From assembly GCF_032598785.1 (NCBI RefSeq), contig NZ_CP102984.1: DNA of 64,000 bases. One strand, 5' to 3'. Shown piece after piece: positions 54,493 through 63,046 of the stretch. The stretch comes from Terrisporobacter petrolearius (GTDB lineage: Bacteria > Bacillota > Clostridia > Peptostreptococcales > Peptostreptococcaceae). A program made the position numbers and the translations under genes. The notes under the pieces are model-generated. The model worked only from the letters and a program-made list of their open reading frames with translations, did not search any database and was not told the DNA's origin. The first letter of the stretch is position 1. Every line of letters starts with the position of its first letter.

Positions 54493-54617
54493 ATATAAAA
54501 AATGTGTATTTATGTAAAAAGTGGGTATATATATTAATAATAATATGGATATAAATTTGTTATTGTAATAAAATATAAATGACAAACAAAATATAGAAAA
54601 ATATGGAGGATATTTTA

Positions 54618-54926
54618 ATGGCACAAATACTTAATAACGATAATTTTAATACATCAATAGAAAATGGAGTATGCGTAGTAGATTTTTTTGCAACTTGGTG
54701 TGGACCTTGCAAAATGTTAGCTCCTGTATTTGAAGAATTAAGTGGAGAAATGGATACAGCTAAATTTTTTAAAGTTGATGTGGATCAAGCATTAGATGTT
54801 GCAAGAAGATATGCAATAACAACTGTTCCAACAATGATAATATTCAAAGGTGGAGAAGTAGTAGATAAAATGGTAGGTTTCCTTCCAAAAGAACATATAA
54901 AAGCAAAAATAGAAGCTCAATTATAA
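54618..54926 (+). CDS. trxA: Thioredoxin
   Basis: 102 aa from the ATG at 54618 with GGAGGA (54605-54610); the upstream ATG overlaps that site. Active site WCGPC, Cys28 and Cys31; cis-Pro in TTVPTMI. Follows the sulfur fusion gene after 125 nt with its own promoter region. Thioredoxin reductase is not in the window. Confidence 0.95.
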   Translation: MAQILNNDNFNTSIENGVCVVDFFATWCGPCKMLAPVFEELSGEMDTAKFFKVDVDQALDVARRYAITTVPTMIIFKGGEVVDKMVGFLPKEHIKAKIEAQL

Positions 54927-54950
54927 GAACAAATAAATTTATTATAAATA

Positions 54951-54989
54951 AAATGGTGATATCTGTTAAGAGTCGCCATTTATTTTTTT
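54951..54989 (+). terminator. Terminator of trxA
   Basis: AAATGGTGA with TCGCCATTT (one G-U), T run. Confidence 0.75.
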
Positions 54990-55067
54990 GAAAATAAATG
55001 TAAAAAATGGTACAAAAAAACATTGATTTCCATAAAACATATTCATTAAAATTAAATTAGGGAATAA

Positions 55068-55106
55068 GTTACAATTTCGAAAGGAAAAAGTTACGAAAAA
55101 GTTACA
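55068..55106. promoter_or_regulatory. GTTAC repeats resembling a WalR (YycF) box
   Basis: GTTACA at 55068, GTTACG at 55090 and GTTACA at 55101: spacings of 22 and 11 bp, one face of the helix. On the minus strand 55090-55106 reads TGTAAC-N5-CGTAAC, one mismatch from WalR consensus TGTWAH-N5-TGTWAH. It lies upstream of a cell-wall hydrolase, a usual WalR target. Confidence 0.45.
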
Positions 55107-55222
55107 AAAATGTATTTTTTTTACTGTCGAAATATAGACAAACTAATGTAAAAATGTAATAATAGTATTAATACCAAGTAAATATGTTTCAGATATGTTA
55201 CATATTGGAAGGGGGATAGAAA

Positions 55223-55243
55223 TTACAATTTATAAAATTGTAA
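55223..55243 (+). promoter_or_regulatory. Hairpin between ribosome binding site and start of the NlpC/P60 gene
   Basis: TTACAATTT-ATA-AAATTGTAA, a perfect 9-bp stem. GGAAGGGGG (55208-55215) is about 40 nt before the ATG; folding the hairpin would bring it much closer. Confidence 0.5.
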
Positions 55244-55255
55244 AATCGATTAAAT

Positions 55256-56599
55256 ATGAGTATAAATAAAAAATATGTAATGGCTGGTATGCTAGCTACA
55301 GCGCTAGTAGCACCAATGGCAGATGTAACGAACTCTCACGCAGATGATACAAGAACAATAACAGGAAGAGTAAACTTTAGAACTGGACCAAGCAAAGAGT
55401 ATGATTCTATGGGTAAAATAGAAAAAGGAAAAACTGTTACTTACTTAGGTTCAAATGGTAGTTGGAGAAAAATAAAATATAACTCAAAAACAGGTTATGT
55501 TCATAAGGATTATATATCAGATGGAACATCAGCTTCGTCAAGTGAGAAATATGTTAATACTTCAGCTGGATTAAATGTAAGAAAAGGGCCATCAACTAGC
55601 TATGCTAAGATAGCAACATTAACTAATGGAACTAAAGTTAAAGTAATAACTACAAGTGGCGATTGGTCAAAAATTTCTAGTGGAAGTATAACAGGATATG
55701 TTTCAAATCAATATTTAAGCAGTAAAGCATCAAGTTCAGATAATGATAGTAATGAAACATCAATTACTAAATATGTGGATGCAAGTGTTGGGCTAAATGT
55801 AAGAAAAGGAGCAGGAACAAGCTACTCAGTAATTACTACATTAAGTCATGGAACAAAGGTAACTGTAAAATCAACTAGCAATGGATGGTCAAAAATAACT
55901 AGTGGAAGTGTGACAGGATATGTTTCTAGTACATATTTAAGTAGCAATAAGCCAAGTACTGGAAATGATTCTAATAATGAAACATCCACTACTAAATATG
56001 TGGATGCAAGTGTTGGGCTAAATGTAAGAAAAGGAGCAGGAACAAGCTACTCAGTAATTACTACATTAAGTCATGGAACAAAAGTAACTGTAAAATCAAC
56101 TAGCAATGGATGGTCAAAAATAACTAGTGGAAGTATAACAGGATATGTTTCTAGTACATATTTAACTAGCACGAAACCATCTTCTGGAGGTTCTTCAGAT
56201 TCTAATACTTCAACTAGTACTTCAGCAAGTAAGGTAATTTCTTATGCAAAAAAATTATTAGGAAAGCCTTATGTATGGGGTGCTCAAGGACCGAGTGGAT
56301 TTGATTGTTCAGGGTTTACTTACTATGTATTTAAAAATGCTGCTGGAATAACATTACCTAGAGTATCATCTTCACAAAGTAACTATGGAACTTATGTAAG
56401 TAGAAGTAATTTAAAACCAGGAGACTTAGTATTCTTTGACACTGTTGGAGCAAATAATGGTGGGGTTACTCACACTGGTATCTACATAGGAAATGGACAA
56501 TTGATTCATGCTGCATCTGGGCAAGGAAAAGTTGTTATAAACGATATGAATAGTTCGTACTATGTAAATACTTATGTAAATGCAAGAAGAGTTTTATAA
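55256..56599 (+). CDS. SH3-domain NlpC/P60 cell-wall endopeptidase
   Basis: 447 aa. Signal peptide (about 1-29, ending NSHA). Four bacterial SH3 domains (about 33-87, 97-155, 172-230, 247-305), each with the NVRKGPST/NFRTGPS pattern; domains 3 and 4 are nearly identical at DNA level. C-terminal NlpC/P60 domain with Cys351 in FDCSGFTYYVF, His406 in VTHTGIYIG and a later HAAS. Cuts gamma-D-Glu-diaminopimelate bonds of peptidoglycan. ATG at 55256 has no close ribosome site (see hairpin). Likely secreted and wall-bound. Confidence 0.95.
   Translation: MSINKKYVMAGMLATALVAPMADVTNSHADDTRTITGRVNFRTGPSKEYDSMGKIEKGKTVTYLGSNGSWRKIKYNSKTGYVHKDYISDGTSASSSEKYVNTSAGLNVRKGPSTSYAKIATLTNGTKVKVITTSGDWSKISSGSITGYVSNQYLSSKASSSDNDSNETSITKYVDASVGLNVRKGAGTSYSVITTLSHGTKVTVKSTSNGWSKITSGSVTGYVSSTYLSSNKPSTGNDSNNETSTTKYVDASVGLNVRKGAGTSYSVITTLSHGTKVTVKSTSNGWSKITSGSITGYVSSTYLTSTKPSSGGSSDSNTSTSTSASKVISYAKKLLGKPYVWGAQGPSGFDCSGFTYYVFKNAAGITLPRVSSSQSNYGTYVSRSNLKPGDLVFFDTVGANNGGVTHTGIYIGNGQLIHAASGQGKVVINDMNSSYYVNTYVNARRVL
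55766..55940 (+). repeat. Intragenic direct repeat, copy 1 (SH3 domain 3)
   Basis: 175 bp, matched to 55991-56165 with only three differences seen by eye, offset 225 bp (75 codons). Confidence 0.9.
55991..56165 (+). repeat. Intragenic direct repeat, copy 2 (SH3 domain 4)
   Basis: Second copy of the 175-bp repeat; the linkers between copies (Ser/Asn/Thr-rich) are also similar but less conserved. Confidence 0.9.
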
Positions 56600-56624
56600 T
56601 CATCGAAAAGAAAAAGTACATATT

Positions 56625-56660
56625 GGAATTATTAAGTAAATCTTAATAATTCCTTTTTTT
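56625..56660 (+). terminator. Terminator of the NlpC/P60 gene
   Basis: GGAATTATTAAG (56625-56636) with CTTAATAATTCC (56642-56653), T run. Confidence 0.9.
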
Positions 56661-56820
56661 ATTATTTAAAAAAATATAAAAATCATAATAATATAAGCTA
56701 TTTACTCATTTAATAGACAGGAACTATAAAAAGTGTAACAATAGAAGAAAGGAAGATGTGATAATTATTCCTAAAAAATAAATGTCAAATAATAAGATTT
56801 ATTATGAAGAGGTGGATAAA

Positions 56821-57771
56821 ATGAATGTTACTCTTATTTTATATGAAAGTAAGTATGGAACAGGAAAGACTATTGCAAATACTGTATGTCCAATATTAGG
56901 CCCAGCAAAATCTTTTGACATTAACGATGCTCCAAGTGATATCAAGTATTATTCTAACATTGTCTTAGTATTTTCTTTATATGGACAAAATAGTTGCGAA
57001 AAAATTTTGAAATATATAGAAGAAAACAAAATAGACTTTAGTAAGAAAAGAGTAGCCTTAGTATGTATAGGACTAAATAAACAAGATGGACTAAATGAAA
57101 TTGCTAAATTGAAAAAAATCGTTAATAATGAAAATATTTTTTGTGAGTTTATAAAGGGTGAAATGTTTATAAATAAGCTTAATACTGATGATAAGCAAAA
57201 GATAAAATCATTTTGTGCCAAAGTGGGAATACCATTCGGTAATTTAGGTGAATTTGATGAGAAAAAAGCCTTGGAATTGGGGAAAGACTTGAGGGAATAT
57301 TTTAATACACCTAAATTTATACCTCCAGTTAATATAACAAAAAAAGAAATTGAAGCTTTTCTTATAAATAAAAATACATGTACACTTGCTACTGGATATG
57401 GAGACTTTGTAAGAGCAACACCTTTAGAATATGAGTATTACGATGGAGACATTTATATAATTAGTGAAGGTGGTTTAAAGTTTATAGGACTTTCAAAAAA
57501 CAATAAAATATCTCTTTGTGTATATGAAGATTATAAAAGTATGAACAATTTATGTGGCTTGCAAATAAGTGGAGAAGCGGAAATTATAAAACCTTGGTGT
57601 GATGAATATATAGATGTACTTAGTAGAAAAGATCTTAAGGTAGAAAATATATCAAAATTACCTTTTGATATGAACGTAATAAAAATTATACCTAATAAAT
57701 ATGAATTTTTATATTCTAAATTTAAAAATTTAGGATTTGATTCAAAACAAATTTATATACCTGAAAAATAG
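56821..57771 (+). CDS. Flavodoxin-like / pyridoxamine-phosphate-oxidase-like protein
   Basis: 316 aa from the ATG at 56821 (AGAGGTGG 7 nt upstream); an ATG at 56782 has no good site. Residues 1-150: flavodoxin/IssA-type FMN domain with YESKYGTGKTIAN and VFSLYGQN. Residues 180-316: FMN-binding split-barrel (PNPOx-like), with TLATGYGDFVRATPLEYEYY and a SGEAEII strand. Fusion of two flavin modules suggests an electron-transfer or reductase role; partner unknown. No terminator is obvious behind it. Confidence 0.8.
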   Translation: MNVTLILYESKYGTGKTIANTVCPILGPAKSFDINDAPSDIKYYSNIVLVFSLYGQNSCEKILKYIEENKIDFSKKRVALVCIGLNKQDGLNEIAKLKKIVNNENIFCEFIKGEMFINKLNTDDKQKIKSFCAKVGIPFGNLGEFDEKKALELGKDLREYFNTPKFIPPVNITKKEIEAFLINKNTCTLATGYGDFVRATPLEYEYYDGDIYIISEGGLKFIGLSKNNKISLCVYEDYKSMNNLCGLQISGEAEIIKPWCDEYIDVLSRKDLKVENISKLPFDMNVIKIIPNKYEFLYSKFKNLGFDSKQIYIPEK

Positions 57772-57815
57772 TTTGTGCTTAATATGATATATTAGAATTT
57801 TTTAATAATAAAAAG

Positions 57816-57847
57816 TTGACATTAGATAAAAAATACTCTAATATAAT
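57816..57847 (+). promoter_or_regulatory. Promoter of the S-box leader
   Basis: TTGACA (57816-57821) and TAATAT (57839-57844), 17 bp apart; an overlapping TATAAT ends at 57847. Confidence 0.65.
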
Positions 57848-57880
57848 GTTAATTAATAAAAATAAATATTTACTTACTTA

Positions 57881-57983
57881 CTTATCAAGAGTGGTGGAGG
57901 GACAGGCCCTATGATACCCGGCAACCGATATATATTTATATATAAAAAGGTGCTAAATCCTGCAGCGAAGGCTGAAAGATGAG
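57881..57983 (+). ncRNA. SAM-I riboswitch (S-box)
   Basis: CTTATCAAGAG start, GTGGAGGGACAGGCCC, GATACCCGGCAACC, a variable arm, AAGGTGCTAAATCC, and GATGAG closing P1 with 57881-57886. Full S-box core. With the terminator at 58001 it turns the downstream transporter off when SAM is plentiful. Confidence 0.96.
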
Positions 57984-58000
57984 GAATAACATAGTTTATA

Positions 58001-58031
58001 AAAGCTTGAGATTATTCTCAAGCTTTTTTTA
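58001..58031 (+). terminator. Terminator of the S-box leader
   Basis: AAAGCTTGAG (58001-58010) with CTCAAGCTTT (58017-58026), then T's. Confidence 0.9.
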
Positions 58032-58087
58032 GTATGGAAAATGAAATTTCAACTGATAGTAAGTATTATAAGGAAGGGAGAATAATT

Positions 58088-59407
58088 ATGAGTAAGGAAA
58101 GACAAAAAGGTAGTGCATTGGCATTATTGCCACTAGTTATATTTTTGATTTTATTTATTGGAAGTGGAGTTATAAGTGGAAATTTTTATAAAATGCCTAC
58201 TTTAGTAGCTTTTATAATTTCAACAGCAGTAGCATTTTTATTTAATAGAGAAGCAGATTTTAACAAAAAGATAGAAGTATTTTGTAAAGGTGGAGGAAAT
58301 AAAGATATTATTTTAATGCTTATAATATTCTTATTTGCTGGTGCTTTCAGTGGTGTATCAAAAGCCATGGGTGGGGCTGATTCAGTAGTAAATTTAGGCT
58401 TATCAGTGGTACCAGCTAACTTATTAGTTACAGGATTATTTGTTATAGGATGTTTTATATCAATATCTATGGGAACATCAGTAGGTACAATAGCTGCAAT
58501 AGGCCCAATAGGTGTAGCAGTCGCTTCAAAAACTGGAATACCAGTAGCTTTAGTTTTAGGTGCAGTCGTAGGCGGTGCAATGTTTGGTGATAACTTATCA
58601 ATGATATCTGATACAACAATTGCAGCTACTAGAACTCAAGGTTGTGAAATGAGAGATAAGTTTAAAATAAACTTCTTAATAGTACTGCCAGCAGCAATAG
58701 TAACAATAATATTGTTAACTGTAATGAGTAGAGGATATGTAAGTGTATCAAATGAAGCGTATGAGTATGAATTATTAAAAGTTTTACCATATTTATTTGT
58801 ACTTATTGGTGCCATCCTTGGAGCAAATGTATTTTTACTTCTTGGTGGAGGAGTAATATTTGCAGGAACAATAGGCATAATAACAGGATCTTTAGATTTA
58901 TTTGGAGTAATAACAGCTGTATCTGAAGGAATGGCGGGAATGTTTGAACTTTGTATGATATCTGTAGTAGTTGGAGGAATGGTTGAGCTTATTAAGTTTA
59001 ATGGAGGAATAGATTTTGTACTTAATTTTATACAAAGTAAAATTAAAAATAAAAAAGGCGCTGAATTTGGAATAGCAGCATTAGTTAGTATTGTAGATTT
59101 ATGTACTGCAAATAACACTATAGCCATAGTAATGGCTGGACCAATCGCTAAAGATATAGCAGATGAATATGGAATAGATTCAAAAAAATCAGCTAGTATA
59201 TTGGATATATTTTCATCAGTATGGCAAGGTATAATTCCTTATGGAGCCCAACTATTAACAGCAGCAGGTTTAGCTGGTATATCACCATTTTCAATAATTG
59301 GTTACTTACACTATCCAATATTAATGTTTGTGTGTGGTATAGTTGCTATAGGATTTGGTATTCCGAGAGTTAAAAGTAACAAAGGAAATTCAGAAAAAAT
59401 AGCATAG
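58088..59407 (+). CDS. NhaC family transporter under SAM riboswitch control (MetT-like)
   Basis: 439 aa from the ATG at 58088 (GGAAGGGAG upstream); an ATG at 58034 lies in the terminator and is rejected. About ten or eleven membrane helices; GTSVGTIAAIGPIGVAVA, GGAMFGDNLSMISDTTIAA and CTANNTIAIVMAGPIAKDIA are NhaC family motifs. Annotated homologues are called Na+/H+ antiporters, but S-box control matches the proposed MetT methionine transporter group. Methionine uptake is therefore the best guess. Confidence 0.85.
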   Translation: MSKERQKGSALALLPLVIFLILFIGSGVISGNFYKMPTLVAFIISTAVAFLFNREADFNKKIEVFCKGGGNKDIILMLIIFLFAGAFSGVSKAMGGADSVVNLGLSVVPANLLVTGLFVIGCFISISMGTSVGTIAAIGPIGVAVASKTGIPVALVLGAVVGGAMFGDNLSMISDTTIAATRTQGCEMRDKFKINFLIVLPAAIVTIILLTVMSRGYVSVSNEAYEYELLKVLPYLFVLIGAILGANVFLLLGGGVIFAGTIGIITGSLDLFGVITAVSEGMAGMFELCMISVVVGGMVELIKFNGGIDFVLNFIQSKIKNKKGAEFGIAALVSIVDLCTANNTIAIVMAGPIAKDIADEYGIDSKKSASILDIFSSVWQGIIPYGAQLLTAAGLAGISPFSIIGYLHYPILMFVCGIVAIGFGIPRVKSNKGNSEKIA

Positions 59408-59424
59408 CTAACTACCTAATATAG

Positions 59425-59463
59425 AAAAAAGTTATCTGAAATTTTTTAGATGACTTTTTTTAA
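59425..59463 (+). terminator. Terminator of the NhaC-family gene
   Basis: AAAAAAGTTATCT with AGATGACTTTTTT, T run. Confidence 0.85.
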
Positions 59464-59504
59464 TAAGGATAGTTTTAGAGGATATTTTAAAGGAATTAAA
59501 TTTT

Positions 59505-59618
59505 TATACTTACTTATTTTGTGAGTTTATTACAAAATGGTAAGTATAAAATTATGAGGCTAAGTCATACTTTATATGGTATACTAGAAAAAGACCTAAT
59601 ATTAATTAGGATTTTTTT
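59505..59618 (+). promoter_or_regulatory. Structured leader with terminator upstream of uppP
   Basis: A long stem: TATACTTAC (59505-59513) with GTAAGTATA (59540-59548) and, inside it, ATTTTGT (59516-59522) with ACAAAAT (59532-59538). Then CCTAAT (59595-59600) with ATTAGG (59605-59610) and a T run, 40 nt before uppP. An extended -10 like TGGTATACT (59577-59585) between them could instead be the promoter. Confidence 0.45.
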
Positions 59619-59653
59619 TATTCAAATAAAGAAAATATAAATGAGGTGAAAAC

Positions 59654-60481
59654 ATGGAATGGATAGAAATATTTAAAGCCATCATATTGGGAATTATTGA
59701 AGGAATTACAGAATGGCTTCCAGTAAGTAGTACAGGTCATATGATATTAGTTGATGAATTCTTACAATTAGGTATGTCGCCAGCTTTCAAAGAAATGTTC
59801 TTTGTAGTTATACAGCTTGGTGCCATAATGGCTGTTGTAATTTTATATTGGAAAAAGATTTTTCCTTTTAAATTTGATAGAAAACCATTTGTACAAAAAG
59901 ACATAATTATTATGTGGATTAAAATAGTAATTGCTTGTATTCCTGCAGCAGTAATTGGATTACTATGGGATGATCAAATAAATGCCCTATTTTATAATTT
60001 CCAAACAGTAGCTACTATGCTTATCATATTTGGTATTTTATTTATAGTAGTTGAAAATCATAACAAAGGTACAAGACCTAAAGTTACAAACATGAATCAA
60101 CTTACATATAAAATGGCTATAATCATAGGATTATTCCAATTAATAGCCGCAGTTTTTCCAGGGACATCTCGTTCAGGAGCAACAATAGTAGGAGCATTAT
60201 TAATAGGTGTATCAAGAGAAATAGCAGCAGAGTTTACATTCTTTTTAGCTATACCAGTAATGTTTGGTGCAAGTTTACTTAAGCTATTAAAATTTGGATT
60301 TGCATTTACGAGTTTTGAATTAATTGTATTAGGTGCGGGTACTTTAGTATCATTTATAGTATCTGTATGGGCAATCAAATTCCTTATGGGATATATTAAA
60401 AAACATGACTTTAAAGTATTTGGATGGTATAGAATAATCCTTGGTATTATTTTATTAGCATACTTTTTCTTTATGATGTAA
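59654..60481 (+). CDS. uppP: Undecaprenyl-diphosphatase UppP (BacA)
   Basis: 275 aa membrane phosphatase that recycles the C55 carrier for wall synthesis and gives bacitracin tolerance. GIIEGITEWLPVSSTGHMIL (residues about 11-30) is motif 1 with the catalytic Glu pair; FPGTSRSGATIVGAL (about 172-186) is motif 2. Eight hydrophobic segments. AGGTGAAA precedes the ATG. Confidence 0.95.
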   Translation: MEWIEIFKAIILGIIEGITEWLPVSSTGHMILVDEFLQLGMSPAFKEMFFVVIQLGAIMAVVILYWKKIFPFKFDRKPFVQKDIIIMWIKIVIACIPAAVIGLLWDDQINALFYNFQTVATMLIIFGILFIVVENHNKGTRPKVTNMNQLTYKMAIIIGLFQLIAAVFPGTSRSGATIVGALLIGVSREIAAEFTFFLAIPVMFGASLLKLLKFGFAFTSFELIVLGAGTLVSFIVSVWAIKFLMGYIKKHDFKVFGWYRIILGIILLAYFFFMM

Positions 60482-60501
60482 GATAATTTAGAGTTTTAGA
60501 C

Positions 60502-60538
60502 AAAGCTATGGTAAAAATAAATTGCCATGGCTTTTTTT
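60502..60538 (+). terminator. Terminator of uppP
   Basis: AAAGCTATGG with CCATGGCTTT (G-U pair), T run. Confidence 0.88.
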
Positions 60539-60576
60539 TAATATATAATAATTGATAGATAAAATAAGGAGGAATT

Positions 60577-60642
60577 ATGAAAAAAATTTTAGTTGTAACA
60601 CATTGCATTTTAAATGTTGAATCAAAAGTTAAAGAATATTAG
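60577..60642 (+). pseudogene. 21-codon remnant of a TudS-like desulfidase gene
   Basis: AAGGAGG and ATG at 60577 are intact; the reading MKKILVVTHCILNVESKVKE fits the N-terminus of CD3072-type TudS-related putative desulfidases (recalled, not searched), normally about 150 residues. It stops at 60640 and runs into a terminator, so most of the gene is deleted. A genuine 21-aa peptide is less likely. Confidence 0.5.
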
Positions 60643-60643
60643 T

Positions 60644-60673
60644 TGCCTATAAAATATTCTAGGCGATTTTTTT
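60644..60673 (+). terminator. Terminator after the TudS-like remnant
   Basis: GCCTA (60645-60649) with TAGGC (60660-60664) and a long T run; an overlapping AGAATATT/AATATTCT pairing is an alternative fold. Confidence 0.7.
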
Positions 60674-60909
60674 GTATGCTTCTTAATAAAAAATAAAATT
60701 AATTATATACGATATGGCTTGAGGTAAAGTAAAATAAAGGAATTATGCAAAGTGATAAAAAAATATGATGAGTAGGATTATTTATATAGATTGACATAGC
60801 CTTAATTATATATTAGCATCGTACTTATAAAATAATATAGTTAATTTAATTTTAAAAAATATATTTTCAAATTAGTTTAACTAAGAGTAAGGTCAAACAT
60901 AAATACTAA

Positions 60910-61090
60910 GCGCCAGAACTTAACAATAATATAATTTTTATTAGTAGTATTGGGGGTTAAGTTGACGAGGACAGAGTTAATCGATTTTTCGGCGGATGCT
61001 CTGCGGTGTGTTTACCATCGTTAAGGTTTTTTCAAATCATAGAAGTGATTCTGTGGACAAAGGAAAACCAAAGTAAACTTTTCATGACCT
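60910..61090 (+). ncRNA. glmS self-cleaving ribozyme
   Basis: Core elements in order: AGCGCCAGAACT (cleavage expected between A60909 and G60910), GTTGACGAGGA, TTAATCGA-TTTT-TCGGCGGATGC, CTCTGCGGT, and AAACCAAAGTAAA near the 3' end. The P3/P3.1 and P4 arms lie between. Glucosamine-6-phosphate triggers cleavage, reducing glmS mRNA. Located 45 nt upstream of glmS. The 235 nt before it (60674-60909) hold only AT-rich sequence with a TTGACA at 60791. Confidence 0.95.
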
Positions 61091-61135
61091 AACTCTAAAA
61101 ATATATAAAATAATATTTTTAGGAGGACACATAAT

Positions 61136-62962
61136 ATGTGTGGAATAGTTGGATATTTAGGAAGAAGACAGGCAACAGAAGTTTTAATAGAAGGTCTGTC
61201 AAAATTAGAGTACAGAGGATATGACTCTGCAGGTGTTGCCGTAAATACTGGTGACCAATTAGAAATAAGAAAGTTCAAAGGAAGACTTGCAATACTTGCT
61301 GAAGACTTACAAAAAAATCCTATTGATGGACATTTAGGAATAGGGCATACAAGATGGGCAACTCATGGAGAACCATCAGATGTAAATTCACATCCTCATT
61401 ACAACATGGATAGAACTATAGCTGTTGTTCACAATGGAATAATAGAAAACTACCTTGAATTAAAAGCTGAATTAGAATCTGAAGGAGTTAAATTCTTATC
61501 TCAAACAGATACAGAAATAGTAGCTCACATGGTAAGTAAATACTATGAAGGAAATCTTTTAGAAGCAGTATATAAAGCAACTGAAAGATTCAGAGGAGCG
61601 TATGCTCTAGGTGTAGTATGTGCTGACAATGTAAATGAATTAGTTGCAGTTAGAAAAGACAGTCCATTAGTTGTAGGTTTAGGTGAAGATGAAAACATGG
61701 TAGCATCTGATATACCTGCAATATTAAAATATACAAGAAATGTTTACTTCTTAGAAAATGGTGAATTCGTTCATATAGAAGGAAATAAAGTAACTGTTTT
61801 AAATGAAAAGAAAGAAGTAGTAGAAAAAGAAGTAAGTGAAATAACTTGGGATGTGGAAGCAGCATCTAAAGGTGGATTTGATAGCTTCATGGCAAAAGAA
61901 ATCTACGAACAACCAAAAGGTGTAGAAGATACACTTCTTAGAAGATTAGATGAAGATGGAAAAATAAAACTAGACGATATAAAAATAACTAAAGAAGATT
62001 TAGAAAAAATAAACAAAGTTTATATAGTAGCTTGTGGTACTGCTTATCATGCAGGACTTGTTGGAAAAAATGCTATAGAAAAATTCGCTAAAATACCAGT
62101 TATAGCTGACATAGCTTCTGAATTTAGATATAGTGATCCATTTGTAGACGAAAATACTTTGATAATAATAGTAAGTCAATCAGGAGAAACAGCTGATACT
62201 TTAGCAGCACTTAGAGATGCTAAGTCAAAAGGTGCTAGAGTATTATCCATAACTAATGTTGTTGGTTCATCAATAGCTAGGGAGTCTGATGATATATTCT
62301 ATACATGGGCAGGGCCAGAAATAGCAGTTGCATCTACAAAAGCTTATACAACACAATTAACAGCATTTTATATGATAGCATTAAATTTAGCTATGACAAA
62401 AGGAACTATTAGTGAAGAAGAATACTTTAAAATGATAGATAAATTAAAAGAGATGCCATCACAAGTTGAAAAAGTATTACAAAGTGACGAATTAATAAAA
62501 GAAATAGCAACTGAAATAAAAGATAAAAATGATATGTTCTATTTAGGTAGAGGAATTGACTATGCACTAGCGATGGAAGGTTCTTTAAAAATAAAAGAAA
62601 TATCTTATATGCATGCTGAAGCTTTCGCTGCTGGAGAATTAAAACATGGAACAATAGCTTTAATAGAAGAAGGGACTCCTGTTTTAGTATTAGCTACTCA
62701 AGAACAATTATTTGAAAAGATGTTATCAAATATGCAAGAAGTTAAAGCTAGAGGAGCTAAAGTTATAGCAATAGCTAAAGAGCACAACAAAGAAGTAGAA
62801 AAATCAGCTGATAGAGTAATATATATACCAGAAGTTGATGATATGTTTGCAAGTATAACAGCTGTTGTACCAATGCAGCTACTTTCATATCATGTAGCCC
62901 AAATGAGAGGGTGTGACATAGATAAGCCTAGAAACTTAGCTAAGTCAGTTACAGTTGAATAA
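61136..62962 (+). CDS. glmS: Glutamine-fructose-6-phosphate aminotransferase GlmS
   Basis: 608 aa, full length. Cys2 nucleophile in MCGIVGYLG, glutaminase domain to about 240 (HTRWATHGEPS, HNGIIENY), two SIS isomerase domains (ACGTAYHAG, SQSGETADTL, STKAYTTQL) and C-terminal KSVTVE. Makes glucosamine-6-phosphate for peptidoglycan. Feedback-controlled by the ribozyme in its leader. AGGAGGA upstream. Confidence 0.97.
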   Translation: MCGIVGYLGRRQATEVLIEGLSKLEYRGYDSAGVAVNTGDQLEIRKFKGRLAILAEDLQKNPIDGHLGIGHTRWATHGEPSDVNSHPHYNMDRTIAVVHNGIIENYLELKAELESEGVKFLSQTDTEIVAHMVSKYYEGNLLEAVYKATERFRGAYALGVVCADNVNELVAVRKDSPLVVGLGEDENMVASDIPAILKYTRNVYFLENGEFVHIEGNKVTVLNEKKEVVEKEVSEITWDVEAASKGGFDSFMAKEIYEQPKGVEDTLLRRLDEDGKIKLDDIKITKEDLEKINKVYIVACGTAYHAGLVGKNAIEKFAKIPVIADIASEFRYSDPFVDENTLIIIVSQSGETADTLAALRDAKSKGARVLSITNVVGSSIARESDDIFYTWAGPEIAVASTKAYTTQLTAFYMIALNLAMTKGTISEEEYFKMIDKLKEMPSQVEKVLQSDELIKEIATEIKDKNDMFYLGRGIDYALAMEGSLKIKEISYMHAEAFAAGELKHGTIALIEEGTPVLVLATQEQLFEKMLSNMQEVKARGAKVIAIAKEHNKEVEKSADRVIYIPEVDDMFASITAVVPMQLLSYHVAQMRGCDIDKPRNLAKSVTVE

Positions 62963-62981
62963 AAATAGAGTTTAAAAGAAT

Positions 62982-63033
62982 AAAAGGTATTGTATTGAGA
63001 TGTTTTTAGCATTAAAATTCAATACCTTTTTTA
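62982..63033 (+). terminator. Terminator of glmS
   Basis: AAAAGGTATTG (62982-62992) with CAATACCTTTT (63020-63030), T run. Confidence 0.85.
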
Positions 63034-63046
63034 ATTGTAAGGAAAC

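Noticed and set aside
55766..56165. Direct repeats taken as a possible CRISPR or satellite array
   Set aside because: They are in-frame SH3 domain copies of a wall hydrolase, with period 75 codons.
58636..59127. 163-codon minus-strand frame opposite the NhaC-type gene
   Set aside because: Antisense shadow of a membrane protein gene.
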